From Paenibacillus phytorum (lineage in GTDB: Bacteria > Bacillota > Bacilli > Paenibacillales > NBRC-103111), in assembly GCF_013141715.1 (NCBI RefSeq), contig NZ_WHOA01000147.1, positions 62,001-126,000 of the forward strand: a stretch of 64,000 nucleotides of DNA. Reading direction: 5' to 3'. Shown here piece by piece: positions 26,442 to 34,681 of the stretch (position 1 is its first letter; every line of letters starts with the position of its first letter). The translations under genes were made by a program, and so were the position numbers. The notes under the pieces were generated by a model. It was given only the letters and a program-made list of their open reading frames with translations, searched no databases and was not told where the DNA came from.

Positions 26442-29139
26442 GATATTCCGTGAGCCTCTTGACCTTAGGGCGGAGTTGCTAACTCTACCTTTCACTAGTC
26501 TCTTATTTAACGAAGAAGACCCTCTAGAGAAAATTGCTCAAGCAAGTCCTACATCGGATAAGAAGGGCCATCCTCTAAACAAGTTCAAAGAGATGTTATA
26601 CCAAGAGCTGAACGTAACACATCACCTAAGAAATCTAGATGAGATTGATTTACTGCTGCAAAAATACTTTCCGTTTAAAGATTTACAGGAATCATACTTG
26701 GATACAAAGGACATGTCTGGATTTTACATGAAACATCTATCGAAGTTAAGTAGATTATTTATAACTCATCGAAACGGTAAAATCACATTTAAATACTGGG
26801 GCCATGAGGAGGATACACTTTTAGGCCATTATAAAGGTATAAACAAGGTGGCATTTTGGCAGTCTCTAAATCGATGTTTCTCAACCGATCTCTTGGTCTT
26901 TATTCATTTACTTGAAAATAATATGGATGATGAAACATACCTACAGTCATATCGTTCAACAATTCATCTTGAAGATAAGCAATTGGACCAAATTCTTCAA
27001 GCAGGAGTGGCTGATACACATTTGCATTTTTCTGCAGGTAGGAATTTTGCATTGAACTGGATTAGGCTTACCTCACCTCATCTTTTTCCGCCTTCTCGTA
27101 TGACAAATGAACTATGGGGTCGATCGATTGATGAAAGATTGTTTTATATTTGTTCAATCAACAGGGTGTTGTTAGGTTTATTTCTAGCGAGAAGAGAGCA
27201 GGGGAATCTAAGTCAATTTTACGGGAAAATGAGAAAAATAGAGTTGATGTACAAGATCGCTGGCATGAAATCATTTAGAAGTGAAGAGAATTTAAGTGAT
27301 ATATTTGCACAGTTAATTGATGAACTAGATCTTTTACATAGTGATGGAGACGGTCATCTACATACCGAATTGGATTCATTGTATAAGTTGATGCCTGACG
27401 AACATAGCGTGGAGAATTTATTTTTATTTCGCGCACTTAAATATTTACAAAGTGGGATAAAAGACACCCTGTTCCAAAGGGCATTTTGGAATTATATACG
27501 TATAAAAAACACTGTTTTCCGAATGCAAGTGCAAGCAAATCATACTCGCGGACTAGAATACTTCCAAAGATTCTTTAAGCGCTCTAGCAAAAGTAGAGTC
27601 TCTGTAAACCCTTTTCATCACATTCGATATATTCTTCAAACTCAGTTTGACAATCCTTATTTACGCAAATTAGAAGTTCGGTTGAGCCCGCCGACAACTG
27701 GAAATTACAAAGAAATAATGCTTGATTTAGCTAGGGAGTTAATAGAATTTTTAAGAGCTTATCATAATGTCACTCATGATTTCGAGCAAAGAGGAAAATT
27801 GGTTCCAGCACTTGGGGTAGTTTACCATTTAATTAAATCAAAAGATAATAAGGAAACAGAAAAATGTTGGATGGATTTTTTTGATAGTGGTGATGAACGA
27901 AGTCTCTATTTTCGATCCATACAAAAATTATACGGCGCTCAGATGGATGCAATTGTTAAGTTGCGTGAATCAGTACCTGAGCTTTCTTATTATTTAGTGG
28001 GTGTTGATGCAGCGAGTAATGAGAAATGGACGGAACCATGGGTTTTCACACACATTTTTCGTAATGCGCGTAATAGTGATAAACACAGAACAATTTATCA
28101 AAAGGCGCCATACCTACCAATCCAAACGTTGGGAATTACTTATCATGTCGGTGAGGACTACCGTCATATCCTTACTGCACTAAGGCATGTGGATGAAGTG
28201 GTTGAAAAATTTAACCTACATGCAGGTGACCGTATTGGACACGGGGCTGTACTTGGAGTAAAACCTCAGGAATGGATTCTTAACAATCCGGTTATAGTTA
28301 TACCTAGAATTGAGTATATCGAAAATTTATTGTGGTTATGGGGATTGGAAAAGAAAAATGAGACGTTTTCACATATATATTTATCAAATTTGGAAAAGGA
28401 AATTTTGTATCATGCTAAATTCATTTATGGAGAAATGGATGGTATTCATGTTTACTCGTTATGGCAAGCATATGAAAAAAAATTTAATCCTGAATTAAAC
28501 TTAATTGCTTTTAATCGCTATAAACCAAGCGAAGCAACATCGAACTTTCCTTCGCCGCGATTGTTTTGTAACTTAGTTAATCCGTTGGAAGGACAAGCTT
28601 GGAACGTAGAAAAGCTATTTCTTGCTTACCATTGCAAGTGTTACTTAACTTCTATGCTTGAGCCCATAGAAGTATCAGTAACTTCAGAAGATGTACTTTT
28701 TTATCAGCAGATCCAATCTCATATCTTAGTGAAAGTTAGTAGCCGTGGCATTGTTGTTGAAACTAACCCTAGCTCTAATACAGCGATCACAGAAGTAGAC
28801 CATATTTTCGGACATTATATCCAAGAGCTAAATTCAAGAGGTTTAAAGGGAGAACATAAAATTGAGAATGGGCTCATCTGTACCATTAATACAGACGATC
28901 CAGTGGTGTTTAATACAACAATTAGTAATGAATTCGCGTATATTTATTATTCACTTCTGGAAAAAGGACATGCGAGAGAGGATGTATTGCGATGGATCGA
29001 TCGAATTCGTTTTAACGGTATGCGCACCTGTTTTATTATAGATCGTCAAATTACCAATCTAGAAAGATTGAAGGAATTAGAAAGGGTAATTGGTGAGCTT
29101 GAAGAACTGATTGAAAATGGAATTTCAGATGAAGTTTAA
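26431..29139 (+). CDS. rdrB: RADAR adenosine deaminase RdrB
   Basis: About 902 residues from GTG 26431, which has AAGGAGG six bases upstream; the open frame extends further left but only inside rdrA. The adenosine deaminase active-site series is intact and in order: ADTHLHFSAG (about 193-202), the zinc/catalytic TYHVGED (about 570), DRIGHG (about 599-604) and TINTDDPVVF (about 819-828). The large inserts between these motifs are typical of RdrB and not of housekeeping Add. It would convert adenosine to inosine in nucleotides or RNA. The 11-base overlap implies translational coupling with rdrA. Confidence 0.85.
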   Translation: MKIEIFREPLDLRAELLTLPFTSLLFNEEDPLEKIAQASPTSDKKGHPLNKFKEMLYQELNVTHHLRNLDEIDLLLQKYFPFKDLQESYLDTKDMSGFYMKHLSKLSRLFITHRNGKITFKYWGHEEDTLLGHYKGINKVAFWQSLNRCFSTDLLVFIHLLENNMDDETYLQSYRSTIHLEDKQLDQILQAGVADTHLHFSAGRNFALNWIRLTSPHLFPPSRMTNELWGRSIDERLFYICSINRVLLGLFLARREQGNLSQFYGKMRKIELMYKIAGMKSFRSEENLSDIFAQLIDELDLLHSDGDGHLHTELDSLYKLMPDEHSVENLFLFRALKYLQSGIKDTLFQRAFWNYIRIKNTVFRMQVQANHTRGLEYFQRFFKRSSKSRVSVNPFHHIRYILQTQFDNPYLRKLEVRLSPPTTGNYKEIMLDLARELIEFLRAYHNVTHDFEQRGKLVPALGVVYHLIKSKDNKETEKCWMDFFDSGDERSLYFRSIQKLYGAQMDAIVKLRESVPELSYYLVGVDAASNEKWTEPWVFTHIFRNARNSDKHRTIYQKAPYLPIQTLGITYHVGEDYRHILTALRHVDEVVEKFNLHAGDRIGHGAVLGVKPQEWILNNPVIVIPRIEYIENLLWLWGLEKKNETFSHIYLSNLEKEILYHAKFIYGEMDGIHVYSLWQAYEKKFNPELNLIAFNRYKPSEATSNFPSPRLFCNLVNPLEGQAWNVEKLFLAYHCKCYLTSMLEPIEVSVTSEDVLFYQQIQSHILVKVSSRGIVVETNPSSNTAITEVDHIFGHYIQELNSRGLKGEHKIENGLICTINTDDPVVFNTTISNEFAYIYYSLLEKGHAREDVLRWIDRIRFNGMRTCFIIDRQITNLERLKELERVIGELEELIENGISDEV

Positions 29140-29839
29140 TAACCTCTTCAATAATTTAATGAAAAGTCGTAATTCTCTTGGATCTAGATAATATTTAGAA
29201 GGAAAACGTAAATAAAAGAATATATTGGCATTGGATTAAATTATCTGGTTTCGCCCTATCACTAATAGCAACCTACTAGCTCTGAGTAGACTTGAAAACT
29301 CCAGTAAAATCAACTCTTAATTGGATTGAAACAGTTTATAGAGGATTGCTAAGTTTTTTGCATACGGGAAACCCAGTGCAGTAGAGTGTATTCCAAAAAA
29401 ACTCTCGTATATTTACTTATAATTATAGTACTGATTTTTATTTTATTATTTTTCATGTGGATTGCCGCGGCAATCCATTTCTTATATTTCAGTCATACTT
29501 AATAGTACTTGAGGTTGTTCTCATTGCTGCAGGTTGATATAGCACCGACCGTCCTAAAGCCACAGCATACAGGGATCAAGTATGTCTATCAAAATAAATA
29601 GGCAGTCCCAATTATATTGGGATTTGTTTACTAAAAAATATTTTGATCGTCTTTTACAAGAACGGCTATAAAGTCAATTTTAAATACACATCGTCCATAT
29701 TGTTTTGGGTTATGTTATACCAATATATCTTGAAGCTATACCGGGAGCTGAATGATTAAGAAGTTTCTGGATCAATGTAATGTCCACGCCTGACTTATAA
29801 TAATGGTAATCTGAGGAAGGATCCCAATGTGATGAAGCA
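29140..29839. other. Gene-free interval between RADAR and mcrBC
   Basis: About 700 AT-rich bases. I see no gene in it. It contains a perfect 20-bp palindrome at 29458-29477. Part of it may be the decayed 5' end of mcrB. Confidence 0.5.
29458..29477. repeat. Perfect 20-bp palindrome
   Basis: TGGATTGCCG followed directly by its reverse complement CGGCAATCCA. It is GC-rich in very AT-rich surroundings and has no T-run, so it is more likely a protein-binding or junction site than a terminator. Confidence 0.6.
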
Positions 29840-30841
29840 ATGGAACGGTTCAAGCATTGGATGCGCCAGGGGGATATTGTTGTCGTTTCCGGTGGAAATA
29901 AACTGGTCCGTGCAATAGGAAAAATTACTGGAGATTATTATTTCGATCAAGATGCCTATCCAGAGTATATGCATTTTCGCGATGTTGAATGGCTGTTTGT
30001 AGATAATGAAAACATGATTCCAGTTGAACGAATTCTGAAGGAAAAAATATTTTCCCAACAAGCAATTTATATGTTTGGCCATGAAGATTTGAATATGGAA
30101 AGCCTTCGTGAACTAATCGCAGGTGAAAGAAGCACGGGTACCGGAGAATCTCAATATGTCCTGATTATTGATGAAATTAACCGAGGAAACATATCTAAAA
30201 TCTTTGGAGAACTCATTACATTAGTCGAGTCTGATAAACGGATGGGGCAAATCAATGAACTTTCGGTTACGCTACCATATTCCGGACAGCGATTCTCCGT
30301 GCCTTCCAACGTTCATTTACTTGGAACAATGAATACCGCCGATCGTTCAATCGCCTTATTGGACACGGCGTTGAGAAGAAGATTCGACTTCAAGGAAATG
30401 ATGCCGCGATACGATCTACTCCCTGATAATGTGGAGGGTATCAACGTTCGAAAGTTGCTGCAAACGATTAACGATCGAATTGAATTCCTATATGACCGCG
30501 ACCATCAAATCGGTCATGCCTATTTTATGACAGAGCATCTAACCGCGGATTATGTTAAACAGGTAATGGTGAGTAAGGTCATACCACTGCTACAAGAATA
30601 TTTTTACGAGAACTGGGAATCAGTGGAGCTAGTGCTCGGGGGAGCAGGGAAGGCTCTAGACAATGATTACCTGTTAAGTAAGATTAAATTGACTCACCGA
30701 GGTTTGTTCGGCAAGTCAGATGTGGCCGATCTTGATAAATTCCGGTATTCCGTCCAAGCAAACCCTTCTAATATGGCTTTGATCCGGGTTTATGAGTCTT
30801 TGTCGACTTTAAATACGGAAGAGCAGGATGATTTTGAATGA
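29840..30841 (+). pseudogene. mcrB: McrB-like AAA+ GTPase lacking its Walker A region
   Basis: A 333-residue open frame. Residues 1-50 resemble the end of an EVE/PUA-like recognition domain (RQGDIVVVSGGNK, IGKITGDYYFD). From about 105 the McrB AAA+ second half is clear: YVLIIDEINRGNISKIFGEL (Walker B), GTMNTADRSIALLDTALRRR (sensor and arginine finger). The GxPGTGKT loop and the roughly 130 residues usually between it and Walker B are absent, replaced by a short ERSTGTGES joint. This looks like an in-frame internal deletion plus loss of the N-terminus, so nucleotide hydrolysis is probably lost. It overlaps mcrC by four bases (ATGA). Confidence 0.75.
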
Positions 30842-32085
30842 AGCATTTGATCGTTACTGAGTGCTATGAATCTATACCCATTTCGGTGATGGAGGAAGCT
30901 GCCTTGACTCCCTTGGAGGCAGATGAATTATCCCGATATGTTCGTATTGCTGGGCTGGATGAGGATCTCATTCGAATTACAAGAACGGAAGTCATATTCA
31001 TTAATTATGTAGGATTTATACAACTTACATCTTGTTCCATCGAGATTCTTCCCAAGGTGGCTGGTGACGATCCGGTCCGTTCGCGTAAAGTTTTATTGCG
31101 AATGTTACAGAAGACTGGTTACTTGGATATTCATGAGAGCCAGTTAGGTTTATTGGTAACGGAGAAGATGAATCTGTTCGAAATCATTGCCTATTTGTTT
31201 ACTGGCAAACTAATTAAGGAATTGAATAAAGGAGTGTATCATTCATATCGTGTTCAATACGAAGAGCTTCAAAGCGTACGTGGGAAGATTAATCTTGTTA
31301 GTCAATTACAACGTACATATAACAAGTCTACGGATATAAGTTGCATATTTGATGAATTTCAAACTGACAACGTACTTAACCGAATTCTGAAAGCAGCAAT
31401 CAGGCGTGTAATAACATTATCCAAACATATGGAAACACGCAAGAAAGCCAGACAATCTATGATCTATCTGGACGAAGTAGACGAATCTGTTGACATTCGA
31501 CAGCTACCGGATGAATTTAATTTCGATAGAAACAACAAGAGATTTCAAGAGAGCTGGAGAATGGCAAAACTCATACTATCACAAACAACTTCCTTGTCAG
31601 CTGCTGGTAAGTCTCAAAATACATCGATCTTGTTTAAGATGAATGACTTGTTCGAAATGTATATGGCGTATTTGGTGAAAAAAGTAGCGATGGAGGTAAT
31701 TGTTAAGGACCATTCTTATAAACTTTTGATTAAGGATGGGACTCAACGGGGAGTTTTTCAACTCGAGCCCGACTTGTTGGTAAGTTTGAAAAATGGAAGT
31801 AAAGTCATTATCGACACAAAATGGAAAAGAATCGACAGTTCCATAGCAAGACACGGGGTTCAGCGTAATGATTTCTACCAGATGTATGCGTATTTGACGC
31901 GATATGATGATGTAGGGACTGTATTTCTGCTGTATCCGCATCACGATGGGATTTTCAATAGTGGTGGGACATTCCTCGAATCATGGGGCTTGGAACAGGA
32001 TGAACGGAAAAAATTAAAGGTTTTCTCGATTAGTTATGAAGATGAGTTTAAAGCTATAGATGAGTTGTCAACTATATTATTATGA
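30838..32085 (+). CDS. mcrC: McrC-like nuclease subunit of a type IV restriction system
   Basis: A 415-residue protein of the McrC/YcjW type. The N-terminal domain carries NYVGFIQLTSCSIEILPKV (about 58-76); the C-terminal PD-(D/E)xK nuclease reads LEPDLLVSLKNG then VIIDTKWKRID (about 309-332), giving Asp, Asp and Lys. McrC docks on an McrB ring and cuts DNA with modified cytosines when McrB translocates. It looks intact, but its partner McrB has lost the Walker A loop, so the pair is probably inactive unless served by another McrB in the island. Confidence 0.85.
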   Translation: MKHLIVTECYESIPISVMEEAALTPLEADELSRYVRIAGLDEDLIRITRTEVIFINYVGFIQLTSCSIEILPKVAGDDPVRSRKVLLRMLQKTGYLDIHESQLGLLVTEKMNLFEIIAYLFTGKLIKELNKGVYHSYRVQYEELQSVRGKINLVSQLQRTYNKSTDISCIFDEFQTDNVLNRILKAAIRRVITLSKHMETRKKARQSMIYLDEVDESVDIRQLPDEFNFDRNNKRFQESWRMAKLILSQTTSLSAAGKSQNTSILFKMNDLFEMYMAYLVKKVAMEVIVKDHSYKLLIKDGTQRGVFQLEPDLLVSLKNGSKVIIDTKWKRIDSSIARHGVQRNDFYQMYAYLTRYDDVGTVFLLYPHHDGIFNSGGTFLESWGLEQDERKKLKVFSISYEDEFKAIDELSTILL

Positions 32086-32610
32086 GAAGTGCCAACGGCA
32101 ATTCACTTCTTCGACATTTAAAAAAAATCTTTTTGCTTAAAACGTTAAAATGGTGAGTCTGTTAGATTCGAAGTATCAAGAATTACTGCTTAACCAAGTT
32201 AATTATTATTCGTTAATAAATCACTTGTGATTTAATTCTATGTGAAGATTTATTAGCAAGATCAATTAAGACCTATACATGCACTCGGTTATCACCACTT
32301 TAAATTGGTGTGAAAAGGGGCTAGTTACATCGATTGAGCTTTACAATAGTCTTCATTCAGCAGCTCTGAGCAAAATGATTTAGTTGGGGGAAATTGTATA
32401 AATTGGTGTTAATAATTTTGAAATTTCCTCCTAATTAACAAGCATCTCTTTTAGGTTGTTGTATTTCCATAGTTTAAAATTAACTATATCTATTTGGGTG
32501 CATGTAAAATCATGGTGTAAACATACATGCACCCTAAATGATATTCATGTCTCCTTCACATGAACCCATACATATTCCTCTGGGAACATGTGTCCAGAAA
32601 TGAGCCTATT

Positions 32611-32711
32611 TTGGTATTATTGGTGTTAAATTTGGTGTAAATACCGGTATAAATATTGGTGTAAAAAAACTGGTGTAAAACTGGTGTTAAGTTGGTGTAA
32701 ATTTGGTAAAA
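32611..32711. repeat. Nine phased copies of a TTGGTGTAAA-like unit
   Basis: Units start at 32611, 32620, 32632, 32644, 32656, 32670, 32681, 32692 and 32703. The consensus is TTGGTGTAAA with C for T at the first position in some copies. Intervals are 9 to 14 and mostly 11-12 bases, about one helical turn, so a protein could bind them all on one face. Single extra copies occur near 32303, 32403 and 32513. They resemble iterons or integrase arm sites and end about 120 bases before the island junction. Confidence 0.6.
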
Positions 32712-32788
32712 AAACCTCTCCTAAACTAAAAAAACGAGCCTAAGCGAACAGAAATCGAACGACAAAAACCCAGTAAAATCAAGGGTTT

Positions 32789-32827
32789 AGCGGACTATAG
32801 CAGTCTCTATAAAACTCGCTTTTTGAC
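32789..32827. repeat. Repeat copy B, abutting the right junction
   Basis: AGCG, TATAGCAGTCTCTAT and AAACTCGCTTTTTGAC are shared almost exactly with copy C at 52483-52521. It directly precedes the displaced rlmCD end, so it is likely the terminal sequence of the inserted element. Confidence 0.5.
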
Positions 32828-32829
32828 TC

Positions 32830-32878
32830 GCATACGGTGCATGTGGAGTGTTGCTCATTTTTATGGCGGAACGTATAG
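32830..32878 (+). pseudogene. Displaced 3' end of rlmCD at the right island junction
   Basis: Fifteen codons read HTVHVECCSFLWRNV and then TAG (32831-32878). They align with the last 15 codons of rlmCD (HTIHVECCSLLVRKN). No upstream coding continues. This is the expected scar when an element integrates in a gene end and supplies its own replacement codons. Confidence 0.65.
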
Positions 32879-33189
32879 TCAGCAAATAAACCCATTACTT
32901 TCCCAGTAAAGTCTTGATAACAACGGATTAAAGATGTGACATAAAAGGAGGAAAAGAAACGAGATGGAAGGGACAAACTCATCTATCTCAATTCTTTCCT
33001 CTATTTTTTTATCAAAACATACTGGGATTATAGTATAGCTGTTACAAAAAACGGAATGAAAACCAAGTAAAAGGCTGATTTCGTGCACGACTTTATTTAT
33101 TAATGGAATGGCAAATACGGGTTTGAAAGCTTTTTGGTGGGATTTTATTCGGGGGGAGAAAAAGAGGGGGATTTGTTCTTCTCTGTTTA

Positions 33190-33225
33190 ACCTCCTCGAA
33201 AGTATCGCGGAGGTATTTTTGTTTT
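33190..33225 (+). terminator. Hairpin downstream of the displaced rlmCD end
   Basis: ACCTCC pairs with GGAGGT around a 13-base loop, followed by ATTTTTGTTTTTTG. It may be the original rlmCD terminator. Confidence 0.5.
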
Positions 33226-33455
33226 TTGTTCTGTCATCCGACTCCAATAAAATACAATAAGATTAATTTCGTTTAGAGATGAATATGTGATATGGTAGGA
33301 GTGAAATTCTTCAAATAATTGCTTTTGGGGTCAACAATATGTTATTTAATTTTTTTAACCCTATATATAGTATACTCAACAATAAATGCGAGTTTAAAGC
33401 ATCTTTGAGGTAGGCATAGTTATAATAATTATATTGTTTGATTGGAGGTCCTTTT

Positions 33456-33641
33456 TTGGAAAAAGTAAAGCCAGCAATTGATGAAGTTATTTTCTCGATA
33501 GGGAAGTTAAATGAAGTTCTAGCATCGACTGACAGTCGTAGCTTGGAATTAATATTTAGTAATTATCCCCTAGAAGCGAAACCATGGGAAATGTTTCAAA
33601 AATTAATAGACTGGCGAATCATGTTAGATTCGTTTGAATAA
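33456..33641 (+). CDS. Small hypothetical protein before the Noc-like gene
   Basis: A 61-residue protein starting at TTG 33456, chosen because GGAGG lies seven bases upstream. It is acidic and helical (PAIDEVIFSIGKLNEVLAS, SLELIFSNYPLEAKPWEMF). No family recognised and no signal peptide. It lies 56 bases before the Noc-like gene in the same direction and may be co-transcribed. Confidence 0.5.
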   Translation: MEKVKPAIDEVIFSIGKLNEVLASTDSRSLELIFSNYPLEAKPWEMFQKLIDWRIMLDSFE

Positions 33642-33697
33642 TATAATTAACCTCGCTTTATAGCCATAAAAGATAACACAAAGAGAAGAGGAAAGGT

Positions 33698-34507
33698 ATG
33701 CGATTTTTCTCTAATAAAAAGGAAGTTAATAACGAAAAAATAACTTATATTAGCCCTGAAAAAATAATACCCGACAAGAACCAGCCAAGGAAAACATTTG
33801 ATGAGGAAGAATTGGTCCAACTTGCACAATCTATTAAAACGCATGGAATCATTCAACCTATCATTGTTAGACCAATAAATGGGGCATACCAGATTATTGC
33901 AGGAGAAAGAAGATGGCGGGCCTCGATGAAATTGGGATTGCCGGAAATTCCAGTTATTATTCGGGATACAGATGATCTACAAACTAGGTTCCTTGCAATT
34001 ATAGAAAATTTACAAAGAGAAGACCTCACTTCGATAGAGGAGGCAAGGGCATTTAAAGCGTTAATTGATTTGTATGGTTTAACACAAGAAAGCCTATCCC
34101 AACGCCTTGGGATAGCTCAGTCAACAATAGGTAATAAATTAAGATTTCTGCATTTACCGGAACCCGTTCAACAAGCAATTTTAGAAAAAAAAGTTCATGA
34201 TCGCCAAGCGCGTGCATTATTGACATTAAAATCAGAAGAACTTCAACTCAAGGTAATGGATGAGATTATAACAAAAAATCTAAATACTAGAGAAACAGAA
34301 TCTAGGGTTAAAGAGCTTTTGAAGGTAGAGGAAGTTAAACCAAGGCCAAGAATGTACCGGTTTTCTAAAGATTATCGTTTAGCCCTGAACACAATACGCG
34401 AATCTTTTCTGCTAGTTACTAATAATGGTCTTAAGCTCGAAGTATCAGAACAGGAAAACAGCGATGAATTTACTTTTGTAATAAAGGTCCCCAAAAAGAA
34501 TAAATAA
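33698..34507 (+). CDS. Noc-like ParB-family DNA-binding protein
   Basis: A 269-residue ParB/Noc protein. The N-terminus MRFFSNKKE resembles the membrane-binding amphipathic tail of Noc. The ParB-type CTP-binding motif GERRWRAS (about 70-77), the ENLQRED motif, and the helix-turn-helix TQESLSQRLGIAQSTIGNKL (about 129-148) follow. Housekeeping Noc is encoded near the chromosome origin with rsmG and soj; here it stands alone in a defence island, so it is probably a second, mobile-element copy that may act in partition or in regulation. Function is inferred from family only. Confidence 0.8.
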   Translation: MRFFSNKKEVNNEKITYISPEKIIPDKNQPRKTFDEEELVQLAQSIKTHGIIQPIIVRPINGAYQIIAGERRWRASMKLGLPEIPVIIRDTDDLQTRFLAIIENLQREDLTSIEEARAFKALIDLYGLTQESLSQRLGIAQSTIGNKLRFLHLPEPVQQAILEKKVHDRQARALLTLKSEELQLKVMDEIITKNLNTRETESRVKELLKVEEVKPRPRMYRFSKDYRLALNTIRESFLLVTNNGLKLEVSEQENSDEFTFVIKVPKKNK

Positions 34508-34654
34508 TATTGTTTTAATTAAGCTGCCGGATTGCTAATCTAGGTTGCTTTTTTTATGACTCTGGTTATACAAAGTACATCAAAAAGAAATATATGCCCA
34601 ATAAAAAATGGGATACGAACAGGCATTCCATTTTATAGTTATATGTGATAAAAT

Positions 34655-34671
34655 GAGGACAAAATGTCCTC
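34655..34671. promoter_or_regulatory. Palindromic operator of the cytosine methyltransferase gene
   Basis: GAGGACA, AAA, TGTCCTC: perfect seven-base arms. It lies just after a TGTGATAAAAT -10-like sequence and just before the ribosome binding site, so a bound protein would block transcription. The helix-turn-helix of the methyltransferase itself is the obvious candidate autorepressor. Confidence 0.6.
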
Positions 34672-34681
34672 GAGGTGTTCC

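Larger units (their letters stand above)
32086..33455. other. Gene-free interval holding the right island junction
   Basis: About 1.37 kb. In order it holds an inverted repeat with ten-base arms (GGGTGCATGT at 32496, ACATGCACCC at 32525), a phased TTGGTGTAAA repeat array (32611-32711), a repeat shared with 52.5 kb (32789-32827), the displaced rlmCD 3' end (32831-32878) and a hairpin terminator (33190). No other coding sequence is seen. Confidence 0.6.

Noticed and set aside
32611-32711. Possible CRISPR array
   Set aside because: Units are about 10 bases with 1-4 base spacers and degenerate; CRISPR repeats are longer and nearly identical with unique 30-base spacers, and no cas gene is present.
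33698-34507. Evidence that the window lies at the chromosome origin (Noc gene)
   Set aside because: No rsmG, gidA, soj, spo0J, rpmH or dnaA is nearby and the gene is embedded among defence genes.
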